Source of the DNA: an uncultured bacterium
GTDB taxonomy: Bacteria; Actinomycetota; Coriobacteriia; Coriobacteriales; Atopobiaceae
Length of the DNA: 64,000 bases
Assembly: GCA_905214865.1 (NCBI GenBank)
Contig: CAJMNO010000001.1
Coordinates: 137,655 to 201,654 of the forward strand
Direction: 5' to 3'
Shown: piece after piece, positions 34,242 to 42,574 of the stretch
Layout of the letters: the number at the start of each line of letters is the position of its first letter
Numbering within the stretch: the first letter of the stretch is position 1
Position numbers and translations under genes: made by a program
The notes under the pieces: model-generated
Told to the model about the DNA's origin: nothing
What the model saw: only the letters and a program-made list of their open reading frames with translations
The model's database searches: none

Positions 34242-35243
34242 ATGACCACCGAGAAGAAGGCACACGCCGCAAGTGGCTGGCTCATGCTGTGCGTGACGGT
34301 GCTGGCGTACGTCTGGTCCGTCTACGCGTTTGTGACTGCCGCCATGGGGATTGACTCGTACGACGAGATGGGCCTGGATGCCCCCGGGTCCCTCGTCGCG
34401 ATGATGGTGGCGAGCATCGTCGTCTTCATCGCGGCAACCTTCCTGAGCAAGGGCTTCTTCAGCCTTCAGCCCGGTCAGGCGCGGATCTGCGTGCTCTTTG
34501 GCAAGTACGTGGGAACCGTCCGCGACGATGGCCTCCGCTGGGCGAACCCGCTCTATGCGCGGAGCCTTGGCAGGAGCTCGGATGCCCTGGATGATGGTTC
34601 GAGCTCGGGTCTGCGTTCCCTGGGCGGGCGCAAGCATGGCTCGATCATCTCGACACGTGCGCGCACGCTCAACGGTGACCGCCTGAAGGTGAACGACAAG
34701 ATGGGCAACCCCATCGAGATCGCGACCGTGGTGGTGTGGCACGTGGAGGACACGGCCAAGGCGGTCTTTGACGTGGATGACTACGAGAGCTTCGTCTCGA
34801 TGCAGACCGAGACCGCGCTCAGGCACGTTGCGAGCGTCTACGCCTACGACCACATGGAGGACGACGAGGCGGACTCCTCCTCCATCACCCTGCGCTCCAA
34901 CATCGAGGAGGTGGGCGAGACCCTCAAGGCGGAGCTCGACCGTAGGCTCGCCCCGGCGGGCGTCACGGTGGACGACGCCCGTCTCACCCACCTTGCCTAT
35001 GCACCGGAGATCGCGCAGGCAATGCTGCGCCGCCAGCAGGCGGAGGCAGTCATCGCGGCCCGCAAGAAGATCGTGGAGGGCGCCGTCTCGATGGTGGACA
35101 TGGCGCTGACGCAGCTGTCCGACGACGGCGTGGTGGAGTTTGACGAGGACCGCAAGGCGGTCATGGCGTCAAACCTGATGGTCGTGCTGTGCGGCGAGTC
35201 CGACGCCCAGCCCGTCCTCAACGCCGGCTCGCTCTATCAGTAG
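34242..35243 (+). CDS. SPFH-domain membrane protein
   Basis: A 333-residue protein with two N-terminal membrane segments (about 12-35 and 45-67). An SPFH (stomatin/prohibitin/flotillin/HflK) domain at about 70-270 shows LQPGQARICVLFGKYVGTV, DKMGNPIEIATVVVWHVED and VTVDDARLTHLAYA. A helical region with RRQQAEAVIAARKKIVEGAV follows. SPFH proteins oligomerise at membranes and scaffold proteases or lipid microdomains. The next gene, 40 bases on, is a small Arc-type protein, an arrangement seen in many bacteria. ATG 34242 follows GAAAGGA. Confidence 0.88.
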   Translation: MTTEKKAHAASGWLMLCVTVLAYVWSVYAFVTAAMGIDSYDEMGLDAPGSLVAMMVASIVVFIAATFLSKGFFSLQPGQARICVLFGKYVGTVRDDGLRWANPLYARSLGRSSDALDDGSSSGLRSLGGRKHGSIISTRARTLNGDRLKVNDKMGNPIEIATVVVWHVEDTAKAVFDVDDYESFVSMQTETALRHVASVYAYDHMEDDEADSSSITLRSNIEEVGETLKAELDRRLAPAGVTVDDARLTHLAYAPEIAQAMLRRQQAEAVIAARKKIVEGAVSMVDMALTQLSDDGVVEFDEDRKAVMASNLMVVLCGESDAQPVLNAGSLYQ

Positions 35244-35283
35244 GCTGCAGGAAGGCACGTCGAGTCCGTCGGGGGAGTCGCCC

Positions 35284-35481
35284 ATGTCGGCACGAAAGCA
35301 GTATCCGCTCCGCATTGACCCAGAGGTCTGGGCCGCTGTCGAACGCTGGGCGGCGGACGACATGAGGAGCGCCAACGCGCAGGTCGAGTGGATCTTGCGG
35401 GACGCCCTGAGGCGCGCGGGTCGCCTTCCGGGGAGGGACAGGGCTGACGCGGACCGCAAGCGCGAACAAAACGACGAGTAG
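35284..35481 (+). CDS. Small Arc-type ribbon-helix-helix protein
   Basis: A 65-residue basic protein: KQYPLRIDPEVWAAVERWA followed by AQVEWILRDALRR is an Arc/MetJ ribbon-helix-helix, a DNA-binding fold. The C-terminus is charged and probably disordered. GGGGGAGTCGCC lies before the ATG. It is cotranscribed with the SPFH gene and ends at a terminator. No toxin gene is adjacent, so it is not an obvious antitoxin. Confidence 0.8.
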   Translation: MSARKQYPLRIDPEVWAAVERWAADDMRSANAQVEWILRDALRRAGRLPGRDRADADRKREQNDE

Positions 35482-35509
35482 GGCCGGACGGCACGACGGG
35501 TGTGCAAGG

Positions 35510-35544
35510 GCGACCGGGGGAGAGATGCCCCCGGTCGCTTTTCT
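35510..35544 (+). terminator. Terminator after the SPFH-Arc unit
   Basis: GCGACCGGGGG (35510-35520) pairs with CCCCCGGTCGC (35528-35538), followed by TTTTCTT. Confidence 0.9.
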
Positions 35545-35562
35545 TGCTTGCGGAGTCAGAAA

Positions 35563-35585
35563 ATCTAACATACATAGACTTAGAT
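35563..35585 (+). promoter_or_regulatory. HAIR-like operator before clpB (predicted HspR site)
   Basis: ATCTAACA, seven bases, ACTTAGAT, continuing AATGTATA exactly as at dnaK. It lies 95 bases before the clpB start. Confidence 0.75.
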
Positions 35586-35679
35586 AATGTATACAAACCA
35601 GTTGATGCGGGAACAATATCCTGCGATAAGCAGCGATCCCGCAGGCTCTGCCTTGCAGGGACGGAGAGGTGATGTGTGT

Positions 35680-38367
35680 ATGAGATTTGACAAGTGGGCA
35701 GTGACGGCCCAGGAGGCCCTGCAGTCCGCGCTCTCCATAGCGGCGGACCACTCGGCTGGCCAGGTCCAGCCGATACACCTCCTCAAGGCCCTCCTCTCCT
35801 CGGGCGAGAGGAACATCAGTGCGATCATCGAGCGCGTGGGCGCAGACCCGGCACAGCTCGAGGCGCAGGTGGACGATGCCATGGCGCGCGAGCCGCAGGT
35901 GTCGGGCGATGCCTCGCAGATGGGACTCTCCAACGAGCTCGTGAGGGTGGGCGACGCCGCCGAGAAGCTCGCCAGCAAGATGGGAGACTCGTACGTGACG
36001 AGCGAGCACCTGCTGTGCGCCCTTGCCGACGACAAGACGTCCGCCGGCAGCGCGCTCAAGAGCATGGGCGTCACGTCCAAGCGCGTGCAGGAGGCGTTCA
36101 ACGACCTTCGTGGCGACGACAGGGTGACCTCGCAGGACGCCAAGACCGAGTTCGAGGCGCTGGAGCACTATGGCCGCAACGTGACCAACATGGCGCGCCA
36201 GGGCAAGCTCGACCCCGTCATCGGTCGTGTGGAGGAGATTCGCCGCACCATCCAGGTGCTGTCGCGCCGCACCAAGAACAACCCCGTCCTCATCGGCGAG
36301 CCCGGCGTTGGCAAGACGGCAATCGTCGAGGGCCTTGCGGAGCGCATCGTCGCCGGCGACGTGCCCTCGACCATCCGCGACAAGGAGATCATCGAGCTCG
36401 ACATGAGCGCGCTGGTCGCGGGCGCCAAGTACCGCGGCGAGTTTGAGGACCGTCTCAAGAGCGTCCTCAAGGAGGTGGAGAAGTCCAACGGCAGGATCAT
36501 CCTGTTCATCGACGAGCTCCATACCATCGTGGGCGCCGGTGCGACCGAGGGCTCCATGGACGCCGGCAACATCCTTAAGCCCGCCCTCGCACGCGGCGAG
36601 CTCCATGCCATCGGCGCCACCACGCTGGACGAGTACCGCAAGTACATCGAGAAGGACCAGGCGCTCGCCCGCAGGTTCCAGACGGTCATGGTGAGCGAGC
36701 CCTCCGTGGAGGAGACCATCAGCATCCTTCGCGGCCTGAAGGAGAAGTACGAGCAGCATCACCGCGTTCGCATCACGGATGCCGCGCTCGTCTCCGCCGC
36801 CGACCTCAGCAACCGCTACATCAGCGACCGCTTCCTGCCGGACAAGGCCATCGACCTGGTGGACGAGGCCGCGTCTCGCCTGCGCATGGAGCTCGACTCC
36901 ATGCCCGCCGACATCGATGCGGTCGACCGCCAGCTCACCCAGATGCAGATCGAGGAGCAGGCCCTCATGAAGGAGGAGGACGCCGCGAGCCGCGAGCGCC
37001 TGGAGGCCCTTCGCAAGGAGATAGCCACCACGCGCGAGAAGCTCGACGGCATGAAGGCCAACTGGCAGAACGAGAAGGGCGCCATCGACCACGTCCAGGA
37101 CCTCAAGGCGAAGATCGAGGAGGCCAAGACCGAGATGGAGCGCGTCACGCGCGCCGGCGACCTCGCACGCGCCTCCGAGCTCCGCTACTCGACCATCCCC
37201 AGCCTGCAGAAGGAGTACGACGAGGCCGAGAAGGCCCTGAACCAGAAGCAGGAGGCGGGTGGCATCCTGAAGGAGGAGGTCACCAGCGAGGAGATCGCCG
37301 AGGTCGTGAGCGCCTGGACCGGTGTGCCCGTGTCCAAGATGATGCAGGGCGAGATAGACAAGCTCAAGAACCTGGAGTCGGAGCTCCACAAGCGCGTCGT
37401 GGGGCAGGACGAGGCCGTGAAGGCCGTCGCCGCCGCGGTTCGCCGCAGCCGCGCCGGGCTGTCCGACCCCAACCGTCCCATTGGCAGCTTCTTCTTCCTC
37501 GGCCCCACCGGCGTGGGCAAGACGGAGCTGGCAAAGGCGCTGGCAGAGTGCCTGTTCGACGACGAGCGCGCGCTCGTGCGCATCGACATGTCCGAGTACA
37601 TGGAGAAGTTCAGCGTCCAGCGCCTCATCGGAGCGCCCCCGGGATACGTGGGCTACGACGAGGGCGGTCAGCTCACCGAGGCCGTCCGCAGGCGTCCGTA
37701 CAGCGTCATCCTGCTGGACGAGATGGAGAAGGCGCACCCCGACGTCTTCAACGTCCTGCTCCAGGTGCTGGACGACGGCAGGCTCACCGACGGCCAGGGC
37801 CGCGTGGTCAGCTTCAAGAACACGATCATCATCATGACGAGCAACGTGGGCAGCCAGTTCATCGCGGGCGCCAACGCCTCCACCGATCCCGACGTGGTCC
37901 AGAAGCAGGTCAACGACGCCCTGAGGCAGACCTTCAAGCCCGAGTTCCTCAACCGCATCGACGACGTCGTGGTCTTCCACGCGCTTGGCCTCGACGACAT
38001 CGAGAAGATCGTCGACATCCAGCTGCGTGACGTCCGCGAGCGCCTTGACCGCGAGAGGATCAAGCTCGAGCTGAGCGACGGCGCCATCCAGTCGCTTGCG
38101 CTCGACGGGCTCGACCCGGTCTACGGCGCGCGTCCCCTCAAGCGCCTCATCCAGCGCCAGGTGGTGGACAACGTGGCCACGCTCATCATCGACGGCAAGC
38201 TCCACGAGGGCGACACCGTGCGCATCGACGTCGGCCCGGATGACAACCTGGTCGCCACGCGCGACGAGGAGGCCAGCCGGAGGAGTCAGGAGGAGGCCCG
38301 TGCCGCGGTCGAGCGCGAGGCATCCGGCACGGACGAGGGTCCCGTGGAGCCCGACACCATCGAGTAG
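35680..38367 (+). CDS. clpB: ATP-dependent disaggregase ClpB
   Basis: Works with DnaK to rescue aggregated proteins. Start ATG 35680, behind GGAGAGGTGA, gives 895 residues beginning MRFDKWAVTAQEAL, the ClpB N-domain opening; the in-frame GTG/ATG codons upstream lie in the 5' leader. Two AAA+ modules: NPVLIGEPGVGKTAIVEGLA and GPTGVGKTELAKAL (Walker A), with LFIDELHTIVGAG and VILLDEMEKAHPDVFN (Walker B regions). The long middle coiled coil (about 405-525) that defines ClpB is present. No ClpP-binding loop is expected. Transcription starts near a predicted HspR operator. Confidence 0.96.
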   Translation: MRFDKWAVTAQEALQSALSIAADHSAGQVQPIHLLKALLSSGERNISAIIERVGADPAQLEAQVDDAMAREPQVSGDASQMGLSNELVRVGDAAEKLASKMGDSYVTSEHLLCALADDKTSAGSALKSMGVTSKRVQEAFNDLRGDDRVTSQDAKTEFEALEHYGRNVTNMARQGKLDPVIGRVEEIRRTIQVLSRRTKNNPVLIGEPGVGKTAIVEGLAERIVAGDVPSTIRDKEIIELDMSALVAGAKYRGEFEDRLKSVLKEVEKSNGRIILFIDELHTIVGAGATEGSMDAGNILKPALARGELHAIGATTLDEYRKYIEKDQALARRFQTVMVSEPSVEETISILRGLKEKYEQHHRVRITDAALVSAADLSNRYISDRFLPDKAIDLVDEAASRLRMELDSMPADIDAVDRQLTQMQIEEQALMKEEDAASRERLEALRKEIATTREKLDGMKANWQNEKGAIDHVQDLKAKIEEAKTEMERVTRAGDLARASELRYSTIPSLQKEYDEAEKALNQKQEAGGILKEEVTSEEIAEVVSAWTGVPVSKMMQGEIDKLKNLESELHKRVVGQDEAVKAVAAAVRRSRAGLSDPNRPIGSFFFLGPTGVGKTELAKALAECLFDDERALVRIDMSEYMEKFSVQRLIGAPPGYVGYDEGGQLTEAVRRRPYSVILLDEMEKAHPDVFNVLLQVLDDGRLTDGQGRVVSFKNTIIIMTSNVGSQFIAGANASTDPDVVQKQVNDALRQTFKPEFLNRIDDVVVFHALGLDDIEKIVDIQLRDVRERLDRERIKLELSDGAIQSLALDGLDPVYGARPLKRLIQRQVVDNVATLIIDGKLHEGDTVRIDVGPDDNLVATRDEEASRRSQEEARAAVEREASGTDEGPVEPDTIE

Positions 38368-38399
38368 GCGGCGAGGCCTTCCGGGCGAAGGAGATTGCG

Positions 38400-38438
38400 G
38401 CGGCGGCCGTGGGCAGATCGAGTGCCCGCGGCCGCCGC
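38400..38438 (+). terminator. Hairpin terminator after clpB
   Basis: A 16-bp stem (GCGGCGGCCG 38400-38409 with CGGCCGCCGC 38429-38438, extended inside) with a seven-base loop. The T-tract is weak. Confidence 0.6.
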
Positions 38439-38526
38439 TCCCGTGTCGGCGTGCGTTGCCGAGCCGCCGCGAAGTGGGAGAATCCCGTTAACGGAAACCC
38501 ATCTGCCAGGACGGGAGGCGTGCGAG

Positions 38527-39843
38527 ATGAGCGAGCCCAGGGAGGACGTCCCGATGCCCGTCGACACGGACGACGACGAGAGGCATGGCCGCGGCCGCAC
38601 CGTCGCGGCGGTGGTCCTGGTGGTCGCGCTCCTCATTGGCGGCGGCGCGTTCGTCTCGTATGGGCTGGAGCTCTGGGGCGGACGTACGGTCCCCAAGGTC
38701 GCCGGCAAGTCGCAGGCCGTGGCCACGGCGGCGCTCCAGGAGAAGGGCTTCTCCGTCAAGGTCCAGGAGGTCGCCGTGGACGACGGCGTGGGAAAGGCCG
38801 TCTCCACCGACCCCGCAGCCGGTAGCAGGATCGACTCCGGCAGCACGGTCACCCTGAGCATCGGGAAGGCGCGGACCATCCCCACGGTGGTGGGCAAGAG
38901 CCTCGACGAGGCCCGCAGCGCCCTCGAGGACGAGGGTGCGGGCGACGTCGCGCTCCAATACCAGTCGTCTGACGGCGACAGCGGCGTGGTGCTGTCCGTC
39001 TCGCCTGCCGAGGGAAGCACCTTCACCTCGCGCGACAAGGTCACGCTCACGGTGTCGCAGCCCGTCACCGTCCCCTATGTGGTCGGCAAGAGCGAGGAGG
39101 AGGCGACCAAGCTCCTTGAGGACGCCGGCCTCACCGCAAGCGTCGCCTACGTGGACTCCGATCAGGAGGGCGGCACGGTCGTCTCGTCCAGTCCCGCCCA
39201 GGGGACCAGGCTCGACGGTACCAAGGTCACGCTCTCGGTGTCGAGGAAGGGGCCCTCCGACTACCATCACCTGGCAGACTACCTGGGGTACTCCTCCAAG
39301 GCGCTCGACGCCTACCTGGCCGGCAAGGGGTTCACCCTCAAGTACTCGCACACCAACTCGGACGGAATGGCCCAGGCCCTCTACTCGGGAGGCGACAAGG
39401 GCACCATCACCTTCAGCTCCATCCCTTGGTCGCACACCTTCGAGACCGGCAACAACTCGAGCGACAACGTGATGGCGAAGGGCGCCGACTACGAGGGCGT
39501 GCGCTTTGACGTGCCCAGCTCGGAGTGGCCCAGCTCGGTCAGCGACCTGTCAAAGGACTCCATCCAGGGGGTCATGACGCTCTGCGGCCTCACGGGCATG
39601 AGGGGGAGCTGCAACAACTCCACGATCAAGCTCCCCTCTGGGACCAAGGAGACGTCGGCTGCGTTCGTGTGCGCGTATGGCGAGATGGGCGACCTCGTGT
39701 GGACCGTGCTCATCGCGAACGAGGGGAGCAACACGCGCGTCTCGGTGACCTGTGCCCCCAAGTCGCTGTACGCGAACTACGACCTCTCGCCCTTTGGCGG
39801 GAGCTACTGTGACATGGCAGCCTACATCGACGTGTACAAGTGA
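38527..39843 (+). CDS. Membrane-anchored protein with three PASTA domains
   Basis: ATG 38527 follows GGGAGG; 438 residues. A short acidic/basic cytoplasmic part, one membrane segment (about 24-45), then three PASTA repeats (about 50-250) with TVPKVAGKSQAVATAAL, TIPTVVGKSLDEARSAL and TVPYVVGKSEEEATKLL. A further degenerate repeat (YHHLADYLGYSSKALDAYL) and a C-terminal domain with several cysteines, likely disulfide-linked, follow. PASTA domains bind peptidoglycan fragments. Here there is no kinase domain, and the kinase at 21277 has no PASTA, so this may be a wall sensor or binding protein. Confidence 0.85.
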   Translation: MSEPREDVPMPVDTDDDERHGRGRTVAAVVLVVALLIGGGAFVSYGLELWGGRTVPKVAGKSQAVATAALQEKGFSVKVQEVAVDDGVGKAVSTDPAAGSRIDSGSTVTLSIGKARTIPTVVGKSLDEARSALEDEGAGDVALQYQSSDGDSGVVLSVSPAEGSTFTSRDKVTLTVSQPVTVPYVVGKSEEEATKLLEDAGLTASVAYVDSDQEGGTVVSSSPAQGTRLDGTKVTLSVSRKGPSDYHHLADYLGYSSKALDAYLAGKGFTLKYSHTNSDGMAQALYSGGDKGTITFSSIPWSHTFETGNNSSDNVMAKGADYEGVRFDVPSSEWPSSVSDLSKDSIQGVMTLCGLTGMRGSCNNSTIKLPSGTKETSAAFVCAYGEMGDLVWTVLIANEGSNTRVSVTCAPKSLYANYDLSPFGGSYCDMAAYIDVYK

Positions 39844-39882
39844 GCGCGCACCAAGGACGCGCCAGGCGAAGGGAGAGGGGCA

Positions 39883-40125
39883 GTGGACGCTGACGAGGAG
39901 CCCCTGGAGGACGACGACCTGCTCGACGACGAGGAGGGCGACGCGGGGGACGGCGAGGGCCAAGACGGAGCGAGGCTGGGTTCCAACTCCGGCAAGGGCG
40001 CTTGTGCGAGGGGGCCGAGGAGCGAGTTCCTGCGCGCACCCAACGAGGACGACGACGGGTACGACCCGTACTCCGACCGCCCGGCACGGCGCGAACCGCT
40101 CTTTGAGCGCGACCCCTGGGGCTAG
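39883..40125 (+). CDS. Small acidic protein, hypothetical
   Basis: GTG 39883 follows GGGAGAGGGG and opens an 80-residue frame, very acidic in the first 30 residues (EEPLEDDDLLDDEEGDAGD) and ending in REPLFERDPWG. No family is recognised. The good ribosome binding site and position 40 bases after the PASTA gene argue that it is real. It converges on the tail-anchored protein gene. Alternative: chance open frame in GC-rich DNA. Confidence 0.5.
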   Translation: MDADEEPLEDDDLLDDEEGDAGDGEGQDGARLGSNSGKGACARGPRSEFLRAPNEDDDGYDPYSDRPARREPLFERDPWG

Positions 40126-40138
40126 CGCTCGTCCGTCG

Positions 40139-40804
40139 CTAGCCTGCGGCCCCCATCAGGCGCCAGATGATGACGGCGACGATGACGAGAAGGACCACGA
40201 CCACGATGAGGGAGAGGATAGACCTCCGGCGCCGAGCGCGCTCCCGCGAGGCGAAGATTGACCTGCGGCCCTTGGGAATCTCGAGGTAGCGCCCGTATTG
40301 CCCCTTCTGGATGCGGTCCATGCTCCCCCGGCCGCGACGGTACTTGGCACCGCCCGAGAAGGCGCCTCCGCCCACCGTGATGTTTGAGTTGTGGGTGTAT
40401 CCGTCCGGATAGCTCACGTCCTGCTCGAGGTCGTTGATGGCCGCCTGGGTGCGGTGTGGGGCGCGCTGGCGGACGTAACGCTGGCGGTACTCCGCGGCGG
40501 GCCTGTGCTGTGGCTGGCCCTGCTGCGCCAGTTGCGTGCCCTGGTCTGGGGTGGGCATCTGGGGTTCCATGGGGGCCTGTGCCCGCTCGGTCACCTGCCG
40601 CTCGTCCTGCTGGAGCCAAGAGGGGGCGTCCGCGCGCGCATCAGCCGAGGGCTCCGCGGGGGCGGGGCTGCCCTGGGCCGGGTCCTGCCCCTCCTCGAGC
40701 GGCGTCGCCGACAGGGGATCGGGAACCCTCGCGGCGTCGACGGGATGCTCCCTGCGGGGATGGGACCCCGTTGCATGCCTGCCAGTGTTCAAGTTGTCGT
40801 TCAT
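40139..40804 (-). CDS. Hypothetical protein with C-terminal membrane anchor
   Basis: Start at 40804, with GGAGG upstream; 221 residues. The first 110 residues are low complexity (Pro, Gln, Ala, charged). Then comes a conserved-looking block with NITVGGGAFSGGAKYRRGRG and QYGRYLEIPKGRRSIFASRE, a basic stretch, and a single C-terminal membrane segment (ILSLIVVVVLLVIVAVIIW). The domain would face the cytoplasm. No family is recognised; it is divergent from hsp20. Confidence 0.7.
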   Translation of the reverse strand: MNDNLNTGRHATGSHPRREHPVDAARVPDPLSATPLEEGQDPAQGSPAPAEPSADARADAPSWLQQDERQVTERAQAPMEPQMPTPDQGTQLAQQGQPQHRPAAEYRQRYVRQRAPHRTQAAINDLEQDVSYPDGYTHNSNITVGGGAFSGGAKYRRGRGSMDRIQKGQYGRYLEIPKGRRSIFASRERARRRRSILSLIVVVVLLVIVAVIIWRLMGAAG

Positions 40805-41106
40805 GAGGGTGCCTCCGCGGGAGCGGCATTTTTCAAGCAGATAACGGGCACCATGATAGAACACGGGGGCTGGGCTAGCGACCGTTTGAACGCCACATCC
40901 GCGCATCTGCCATGTCTCTCGCAGTTGCCCAAACCGTTGCGGCATCTCTCAACATCTAACAAATTGGACTTAGATTTGCTTAGTCACAAAAGCTAAGAAA
41001 ATCTTGTCGTGAGGTATGAAGCACCCTCGCATGGGAACAAGTACGAGTGAACACAGGGACGCACGGTAACGGGGCGTCCACAAGGCATCATCAGGGAGTG
41101 ATGAAC
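40805..41106 (+). promoter_or_regulatory. Divergent region with hsp20 promoter and operators
   Basis: No gene is seen. It holds the HAIR-like element at 40954-40975 and, directly after it, a second inverted repeat CTTAG-N9-CTAAG (40979-40997). The hsp20 leader from there to the start is about 110 bases with no strong hairpin. Confidence 0.55.
40954..40975 (+). promoter_or_regulatory. HAIR-like operator before hsp20 (predicted HspR site)
   Basis: ATCTAACA, six bases, ACTTAGAT: the dnaK/clpB element with a spacer one base shorter. TTGGAC within it could be the -35 box, which would make bound repressor block the polymerase. Confidence 0.65.
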
Positions 41107-41538
41107 ATGACGAGCATGATTCCTTATAGCAGCTATGACAGGGCACTTCGCAGGGCCTTCCCGTGGGATGCGTTCGACGACTTCTTTGGCGGCCCGCTCG
41201 TCTCGGCGGCAGAGGGCAACGTCTTCAAGATGGATGTCGAGGATGCCGGTGACAGGTACGTGGTCTCGGCCGAGCTCCCCAACGTCAAGCGTGACCAGAT
41301 CGACGTCGAGCTCAACGAGGGCCGCCTCTCGATCTCGGTGGACAAGAAGGAGTCCGACGAGGAGAAGGGCAAGAACTACCTGCACAAGGAGAGCGGCGAG
41401 TGGCAGGCCACCCGTGGCGTGTACCTCAAGGATGCCTCCACGCAGGGGCTGACCGCAAAGCTGGAGAACGGCGTGCTCACGGTGAACGTGCCCAAGATCC
41501 AGGAGAAGGACAGCGTCACCAAGGTCGCCATCGACTAG
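41107..41538 (+). CDS. Hsp20/alpha-crystallin small heat-shock protein
   Basis: An ATP-independent holdase. ATG 41107 is preferred because AGGGAG (41093-41098) is eight bases upstream; ATG 41101 is also possible and GTG 41047 less so. 143 residues: a short N-terminal arm (SYDRALRRAFPWDAFDDFFG), the alpha-crystallin beta sandwich (about 35-130) with DRYVVSAELPNVKRDQIDVE and the GVLTV strand motif (ENGVLTVNVPK), and a short C-terminal extension. A heat-shock operator lies upstream and a terminator downstream, so it is a single-gene unit. Confidence 0.93.
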   Translation: MTSMIPYSSYDRALRRAFPWDAFDDFFGGPLVSAAEGNVFKMDVEDAGDRYVVSAELPNVKRDQIDVELNEGRLSISVDKKESDEEKGKNYLHKESGEWQATRGVYLKDASTQGLTAKLENGVLTVNVPKIQEKDSVTKVAID

Positions 41539-41561
41539 CACTGGCAGGCCGCGATGCGACG

Positions 41562-41599
41562 GGCGGGGACGGCGCGAGGAGCGTCGCCCCCGCCTTTTT
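41562..41599 (+). terminator. Terminator after hsp20
   Basis: GGCGGGG (41562-41568) pairs with CCCCGCC (41588-41594), with further inner pairing, followed by TTTTT. Confidence 0.85.
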
Positions 41600-41629
41600 G
41601 TGCGTGGGACTGGGCGAGAGGGAGAAGAC

Positions 41630-42457
41630 CTACCAGATGACGAGGGGCCGATCCTGGTGGGCGCAGCACAGGCTCACGGCGCCGTCATCCGTTCTGGCCT
41701 CGGGCCCGTCCTCGCCGTCCAGGAGGGTGGCGCCCAGCGCCCCCGCCAGGGTCCTCATGCAGACGGAGGGGCGGTTGTTCCTCTCGCTCAGATGGAGGGC
41801 GACGACGGTCTCGGTGTCGTCTCCCACCAACAGGGGCAGCGCGTCGGCGCACTGCTCGTTGGACAGGTGGCCGGTCTCGCCGCCGACCCTCCGCCGCAGG
41901 AAGGCGGGGTACGGGCCGGTGCGGAGCATCTCGATGTCGTGGTTGGACTCGATCCCAAGGATGCGCACGTCGCGCAGCGAGCCAAGCGCCTCCGCGGTGA
42001 GGAAGCCCGTGTCCGTGCACCAGCCGATGACGTCGAGGGCCACGTCCCCGTCGCCTCGCACCTCGACCCTCATCCCAAAGGGGTCGGCCACGTCATGGCT
42101 GGTGGGGAAGAGGGTCACGTGCATGCCGGCCACGTCTACCACGTCGTCGTGCGAGACGAGCGTGAAGGGGACGTCGAGAAGGGCCTTTCCGCCGCCCGCC
42201 GTCCCCGCGGTGGCATAGAGCGGGCACTCCATGTGGGAGGCGAGGACGGGGATGCCGCGCACGTGGTCGCCGTGCTCGTGGGTCACGAAGACCGCCTGCA
42301 CCCGCCCCAGGTCCACGCCCGCATCGTCGGCCCGCCGTCCGAGCTCCCTACGCGAGATGCCGCAGTCGATAAGGATCGCCCCGTCCGGCCCGTCAATCAC
42401 GGCGGCGTTGCCCGCCGATCCGCTCGCGAGCACGTAGAGATGCATGAGTGGAGTCAT
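41630..42457 (-). CDS. MBL-fold hydrolase, YycJ/WalJ-like
   Basis: Start at 42457 with GAGGAGGGG upstream; 275 residues. The beta-lactamase zinc motifs are complete: THEHGDH, then SHD (FPTSHDVADP), with LHLSERNN near the end. The opening YVLASGSAGNAAVI is the YycJ signature (LaSGSxGN). YycJ/WalJ proteins have 5'-3' exonuclease activity and have been tied to mismatch repair. The gene faces away from tilS. The longer minus-strand frame that continues upstream across tilS is a GC-driven shadow. Confidence 0.88.
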   Translation of the reverse strand: MTPLMHLYVLASGSAGNAAVIDGPDGAILIDCGISRRELGRRADDAGVDLGRVQAVFVTHEHGDHVRGIPVLASHMECPLYATAGTAGGGKALLDVPFTLVSHDDVVDVAGMHVTLFPTSHDVADPFGMRVEVRGDGDVALDVIGWCTDTGFLTAEALGSLRDVRILGIESNHDIEMLRTGPYPAFLRRRVGGETGHLSNEQCADALPLLVGDDTETVVALHLSERNNRPSVCMRTLAGALGATLLDGEDGPEARTDDGAVSLCCAHQDRPLVIW

Positions 42458-42574
42458 GGTCCCCTCCTCGGGCGTTGGCCCGGCATAGACGTACACTCTT
42501 CCACAGCCGCCCGCCAGGGGCGGCGGCAACGCAGTAGGGTACACGAAGGGGGCGTAGCAGAGGTGACGAGCGTG

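Noticed and set aside
35284..35481. Toxin-antitoxin module
   Set aside because: The Arc-type protein has no neighbouring small toxin; its only partner is the SPFH gene.
35218..38205. 995-codon minus-strand open frame
   Set aside because: It lies wholly antisense to clpB and the SPFH-clpB junction, has Leu/Val/His-rich shadow composition and no recognisable domain.
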